8,487 nucleotides of DNA from positions 1-8,487 of the forward strand of contig JAJZRZ010000065.1 of assembly GCA_021850085.1 (NCBI GenBank). Reading direction: 5' to 3'. The translations under genes were made by a program, and so were the position numbers. Below the pieces are notes generated by a model. It searched no databases. It was not told the DNA's origin and worked only from the letters and a program-made list of their open reading frames with translations. Below are positions 6,126 to 8,487 of this stretch, piece after piece (within the stretch, counting starts at the first letter, position 1; the number at the start of each line of letters is the position of its first letter). Source of the DNA: Actinomycetes bacterium (GTDB lineage Bacteria > Actinomycetota > Coriobacteriia > Anaerosomatales > Anaerosomataceae).

Positions 6126-6919
6126 GGATCCCGGTCACGTTCGGCCAGTACGTGCCGGTGGCCTCGGCCGTCCACGCGCTCGACGCCAAGGCGAAGATGG
6201 GTCTCGTCGCCGCGTTCACCACCGCGGTATTCCTCGTCGAGGGATTCGCCGGGCTCGCGGTGATGTCGTGCTTCGTCGCGGCGGCCATCGCTCTCGCGCG
6301 GGTCCCCGCGATGCTCGCCCTTCGCGGTATCAAGGCCCTGACCTTCTTGCTCAGCTTCACCATGGTGGCGAATGCCGTGCGCTGGGAGCCGGCCACTGTC
6401 TCGCTAGTGCGCGTCGGACCGCTTGCGCTCGACGGACCGGGTATCCTGGACGGCGTCTTCTTCGCCTCGCGCGTCGTGCTGCTCGTCGTGGGCACCTCGC
6501 TTCTGACGCTCACGACCACGCCGGTGCAGCTCACCGACGGGCTCGAGCGGGTCATGAGGCCGCTCCGCGCCATCGGGGTGCCGGCCGGCGAGGTTGCGAT
6601 GATGCTGACCATCGCGCTGCGCTTCATCCCCACGACCGCGCAGGAAGCCGAGAAGATCGTGGTGGCCCAGACGGCCCGAGGAGCGCGTTTCGACGAGGGC
6701 GGCCCGGTGCGCCGGGCGAAAGCGTTCGTGCCGGTCATGGTGCCGCTGTTCGTGAACCTCTTCCGCCGGGCGGAGGAGTTGGCGGTGGCGATGGAGTCGC
6801 GGTGCTATCGTGGCGGAGAGGGGCGGACCCGGCTCAACCCCGCGGTAATGGGCGCGGTGGACTGGGCGGTGCTGGTCACGGTCTCGACGGCGCTGATCGC
6901 CGCAGGGATCGCCCTGTAG
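6122..6919 (+). CDS. ecfT: ECF transporter transmembrane component EcfT
   Basis: EcfT is the membrane scaffold joining the two ATPases to an exchangeable substrate-binding S component. The 265-residue product has hydrophobic segments near 27-59, 68-85, 113-131, 155-170, 202-213 and 244-264. Between them lie the cytoplasmic coupling helices. Coupling motif I is TARG (184-187, in QTARGARFD), and motif II lies in AMESRCYRGGEGRT (223-236), where the usual Ala-Arg-Gly reads Ser-Arg-Cys. The start ATG overlaps the ecfA2 stop (ATGA). No S component is encoded nearby, so this is probably a shared (group II) module serving several S proteins elsewhere; the substrate cannot be told from here. Confidence 0.92.
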   Translation: MRIPVTFGQYVPVASAVHALDAKAKMGLVAAFTTAVFLVEGFAGLAVMSCFVAAAIALARVPAMLALRGIKALTFLLSFTMVANAVRWEPATVSLVRVGPLALDGPGILDGVFFASRVVLLVVGTSLLTLTTTPVQLTDGLERVMRPLRAIGVPAGEVAMMLTIALRFIPTTAQEAEKIVVAQTARGARFDEGGPVRRAKAFVPVMVPLFVNLFRRAEELAVAMESRCYRGGEGRTRLNPAVMGAVDWAVLVTVSTALIAAGIAL

Positions 6920-6930
6920 GAAGGAGCGTC

Positions 6931-7698
6931 ATGGCCGTGTTCGCACTCACCGTCGCCTACGACGGCAGCCGGTTCTCCGGCTTTGCGCGGCAACCCGGCG
7001 CCGAGACGGTCCAGGGCTGCATCGAAGACGCGCTCATGACCGCGCTCGGAGAAAAGGTCGTGACCACCGGAGCGGGACGCACGGATGCCGGCGTCCACGC
7101 TCTGGCCCAAGTCGTGAGCTTCGAGTGGGATGCGGAGCTCGACTCGCACAAGCTGCAGCGCTCGTTGAACGCCCTCACCAGCGAAGGTATCGTTGTGACC
7201 GGAGTGCGGCTCATGCCGGTCGGCTTCTCGGCGCGACCCTCGGCGATGGCCCGCGAATACCGCTACCGGCTGGTGCCCGGCCCTGTGCCGCCTCTGTTCC
7301 TGGCCAGATACGCCTGGTGGGTGAGGAGCGGGCTCGACCTGCGCGCGATGCGACAGGCGGCCCAATCGCTGCTCGGCGAGCACGACTTCACGTCGTTCTG
7401 CGTCGCGGCGTCGGCCGAGGGCAAGCCGACGTGCCGTCGTCTGGAGGTCGTTGACATCACGCCCGAGACCGTGCTCGGCGAGCACTCCGTGGTCATCAGG
7501 ATCGTGGGGAACGCCTTCCTGCACTCGATGGTGCGGGTGATCGTCGGTAGCCTGGTGGAGACGGCGACGGGGCGGAGGGCGCCGGAATGGCTTTCCGAGG
7601 CGCTCGCGGCGCGCGACCGCAGTGCGGCGGGTCCCACCGCGCCGCCGCACGGGCTCACGCTGTGGCAGGTGACCTACCCGGACGAGTGCTGGCTGTGA
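6931..7698 (+). CDS. truA: tRNA pseudouridine(38-40) synthase TruA
   Basis: TruA isomerises uridines 38-40 in the anticodon stem-loop of many tRNAs. The product is 255 residues. It opens with MAVFALTVAYDGSRFSGFAR and has the catalytic motif GAGRTDAGVHALAQ with nucleophile Asp52 (E. coli D60). It continues with FSARPSAMAREYRYRL, the ALLG-like helix with HDFTSFC, and the C-terminal NAFLHSMVRVIVGSLVETATG. The ATG at 6931 follows AAGGAG (6921-6926). The same frame stays open upstream through ecfT and into ecfA2, but that stretch is a high-GC artefact and not a fusion. It sits 11 bases after ecfT, so it is in the ECF transcript. No terminator is evident after it. Confidence 0.97.
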   Translation: MAVFALTVAYDGSRFSGFARQPGAETVQGCIEDALMTALGEKVVTTGAGRTDAGVHALAQVVSFEWDAELDSHKLQRSLNALTSEGIVVTGVRLMPVGFSARPSAMAREYRYRLVPGPVPPLFLARYAWWVRSGLDLRAMRQAAQSLLGEHDFTSFCVAASAEGKPTCRRLEVVDITPETVLGEHSVVIRIVGNAFLHSMVRVIVGSLVETATGRRAPEWLSEALAARDRSAAGPTAPPHGLTLWQVTYPDECWL

Positions 7699-7735
7699 GG
7701 GGTCCGCACCGGATAGACACGCCCGGCACCGTTTG

Positions 7736-7764
7736 TTGACACCCCATGAGCGCGCGGATAAACT
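7736..7764 (+). promoter_or_regulatory. SigA-type promoter of rplM-rpsI
   Basis: TTGACA (7736-7741) is a perfect -35 hexamer. It is followed after exactly 17 bases by TAAACT (7759-7764), a 4-of-6 -10 hexamer. Transcription should start near 7771. This is the clearest promoter in the window. It separates rplM-rpsI from the upstream truA-ECF genes, in the 134-base gap before rplM. Confidence 0.85.
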
Positions 7765-7772
7765 GCAAGGGT

Positions 7773-7805
7773 TCGTTTCGAGAGCCCCGTGAACTCGACA
7801 AACGA
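7773..7805 (+). promoter_or_regulatory. Leader RNA hairpin upstream of rplM (possible L13 autoregulatory element)
   Basis: Near the predicted 5' end of the rplM mRNA, TCGTTT (7773-7778) pairs with AAACGA (7800-7805), and CGAG (7779-7782) pairs with CTCG (7794-7797). This gives ten pairs with a two-base bulge (7798-7799) and an 11-base loop (7783-7793). The Shine-Dalgarno sequence lies 17 bases downstream and is not in the stem. L13 represses its own operon through the mRNA leader in E. coli, and an L13 leader RNA family is known in Firmicutes. Whether this hairpin belongs to either is inference. Confidence 0.5.
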
Positions 7806-7822
7806 CCACGCCCAATCCGTAT

Positions 7823-7828
7823 GGAGGA
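7823..7828 (+). promoter_or_regulatory. Ribosome binding site deciding the rplM TTG start
   Basis: GGAGGA lies 4 bases before the TTG at 7833 and overlaps the in-frame ATG at 7821. That ATG has no Shine-Dalgarno sequence of its own, so the TTG is preferred. Confidence 0.65.
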
Positions 7829-7832
7829 ACTC

Positions 7833-8267
7833 TTGAAGACCTACTACGCCAAGCCCGGCGAGGTGGAGCGCGAGTGGCTGCTCGTCGATGCCACAGATAT
7901 CCCTCTCGGCCGTTTGGCGAGCGAAGTCGCTTCGATCCTGAAGGGGAAGCGCAAGCCGCAGTACACCCCGAACGTCGACACCGGTGACTTCGTCATCGTC
8001 GTGAACGCCTCGAAGGTGAAACTCACCGGCAACAAGCTCGCTGACAAGATGAAGTACCGTCACTCCGGCTTCCCCGGCGGACTCAAGGAGATCCCGATCT
8101 CCGTCATGCTCGCCAAGCGTCCAGAGCGCGTCATCGAGGGCGCGGTCAAGGGCATGCTGCCGAAGAACACGCTCGGAAGGGCCATGGGTAAGAAGCTCAA
8201 GGTGTATGGCGGCGCCGAACACCCGCATGCCGCCCAGAACCCTCGTCACATCACCTTGGAGGTCTAG
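7833..8267 (+). CDS. rplM: Ribosomal protein L13 (uL13)
   Basis: L13 is an early-assembling 50S protein. Read from the TTG at 7833 the product is 144 residues, close to E. coli L13 (142), and begins (M)KTYYAKPGEVEREWLLVDA, matching the family N-terminus. Other hallmarks are LGRLASEVASILKGK, YTPNVDTGDFVIVVNA, RPERVIEGAVKGMLPKNTLG and LKVYGGAEHPHAAQ. In-frame ATGs at 7821 and 7746 are less likely: the first is covered by the Shine-Dalgarno sequence, and the second lies between the -35 and -10 elements of the promoter. It is followed by rpsI after 3 bases, the conserved L13-S9 pair, driven by the promoter at 7736-7764. Confidence 0.98.
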   Translation: MKTYYAKPGEVEREWLLVDATDIPLGRLASEVASILKGKRKPQYTPNVDTGDFVIVVNASKVKLTGNKLADKMKYRHSGFPGGLKEIPISVMLAKRPERVIEGAVKGMLPKNTLGRAMGKKLKVYGGAEHPHAAQNPRHITLEV

Positions 8268-8270
8268 CGC

Positions 8271-8487
8271 ATGGCAGAGAACAAGGCAGTGTACTGGGGC
8301 ACCGGCCGCCGCAAGACCTCGGTCGCCCGCGTGCGCCTGATTCCAGGCTCCGGCCAGATCAGCGTGAACGGGCGCGCATTCGCGGAGTACTTCGGCCGGG
8401 AGGTGCTGAAGGGCTACGTCGAGCAGCCGTTCAAGGCCACTGAGACCGTGGGTCACTTCGATGTCATCGCCAACATCAAAGGTGAGA
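8271..8487 (+). CDS. rpsI: Ribosomal protein S9 (uS9), N-terminal part (runs off the window)
   Basis: The ATG at 8271 opens a frame that continues to the window edge, giving 72 complete codons. The product begins MAENKAVYWGTGRRKTSVAR, the classic S9 opening, followed by VRLIPGSGQISVNGRAFAEYF. S9 sits in the 30S head, and its C-terminal tail, not visible here, reaches the P-site tRNA. GGAGG at 8258-8262 lies 8 bases upstream, inside the end of rplM, and the intergenic gap is 3 bases, so it is cotranscribed and coupled with rplM. Roughly half of a normal ~130-residue S9 is present. Confidence 0.97.
   Translation, partial: MAENKAVYWGTGRRKTSVARVRLIPGSGQISVNGRAFAEYFGREVLKGYVEQPFKATETVGHFDVIANIKGE

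Noticed and set aside
5617..6930. Long open frame in the truA frame running through ecfA2 and ecfT (about 690 codons in all)
   Set aside because: It is Arg/Arg-Pro-rich low-information translation typical of a shifted high-GC frame, and the real EcfA2 and EcfT motifs lie in the other frames.
7699..7735. Terminator between truA and the rplM promoter
   Set aside because: Only short CCGG-type self-complementary pieces are present; no stem above about 4 pairs and no T-run.
7674..8456. Minus-strand open frame opposite rplM and rpsI
   Set aside because: It covers two certain ribosomal genes and the rplM promoter in antisense, with no independent support.

Overview
This window is a slice of a high-GC bacterial chromosome carrying core translation and transcription genes, all on the + strand and nearly gap-free. 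The order is adk (3' end) - map - infA - rpmJ - rpsM - rpsK - rpsD - rpoA - rplQ - ecfA1 - ecfA2 - ecfT - truA - rplM - rpsI (5' end). This is the distal end of the spc/alpha ribosomal superoperon joined to an ECF-transporter energising module and the truA-rplM-rpsI cluster. The same order is known from Bacillus and relatives. The base composition and protein style point instead to a Gram-positive, actinobacterium-like lineage, perhaps Coriobacteriia or a neighbouring anaerobic class. That placement is inference; no 16S or other phylogenetic marker was compared.

Region 1 (1-1053) holds the zinc-type LID half of adenylate kinase and a complete type I methionine aminopeptidase. Region 2 (1109-4417) starts at a possible infA promoter and carries IF-1, L36, S13, S11, S4, the RNA polymerase alpha subunit and L17. 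A long imperfect hairpin lies directly after the infA stop. Region 3 (4447-6919) starts with a GC-rich terminator-like hairpin after rplQ. It then carries two ECF ATPases and the transmembrane coupling protein EcfT, tightly overlapped, with no substrate-binding S component. Region 4 (6931-8487) has truA, then a near-consensus SigA promoter (TTGACA-17-TAAACT), a structured leader RNA, rplM and the start of rpsI.

Functionally the window couples ribosome assembly (L36, S13, S11, S4, L17, L13, S9), initiation (IF-1), N-terminal Met removal (Map), transcription (RpoA), tRNA modification (TruA), adenylate homeostasis (Adk) and vitamin or metal uptake (EcfA1A2T). Four genes (infA, rpsM, ecfA1, rplM) are best read from TTG starts with good Shine-Dalgarno sequences. 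There are no mobile elements, tRNAs, rRNAs, CRISPR arrays or minus-strand genes that I can support, and no gap above 300 bases.

I see no new multi-gene system here. The parts most worth a second look are non-coding: the infA-rpmJ hairpin, the rplM leader hairpin, and the weak terminator or attenuator before the ECF module.
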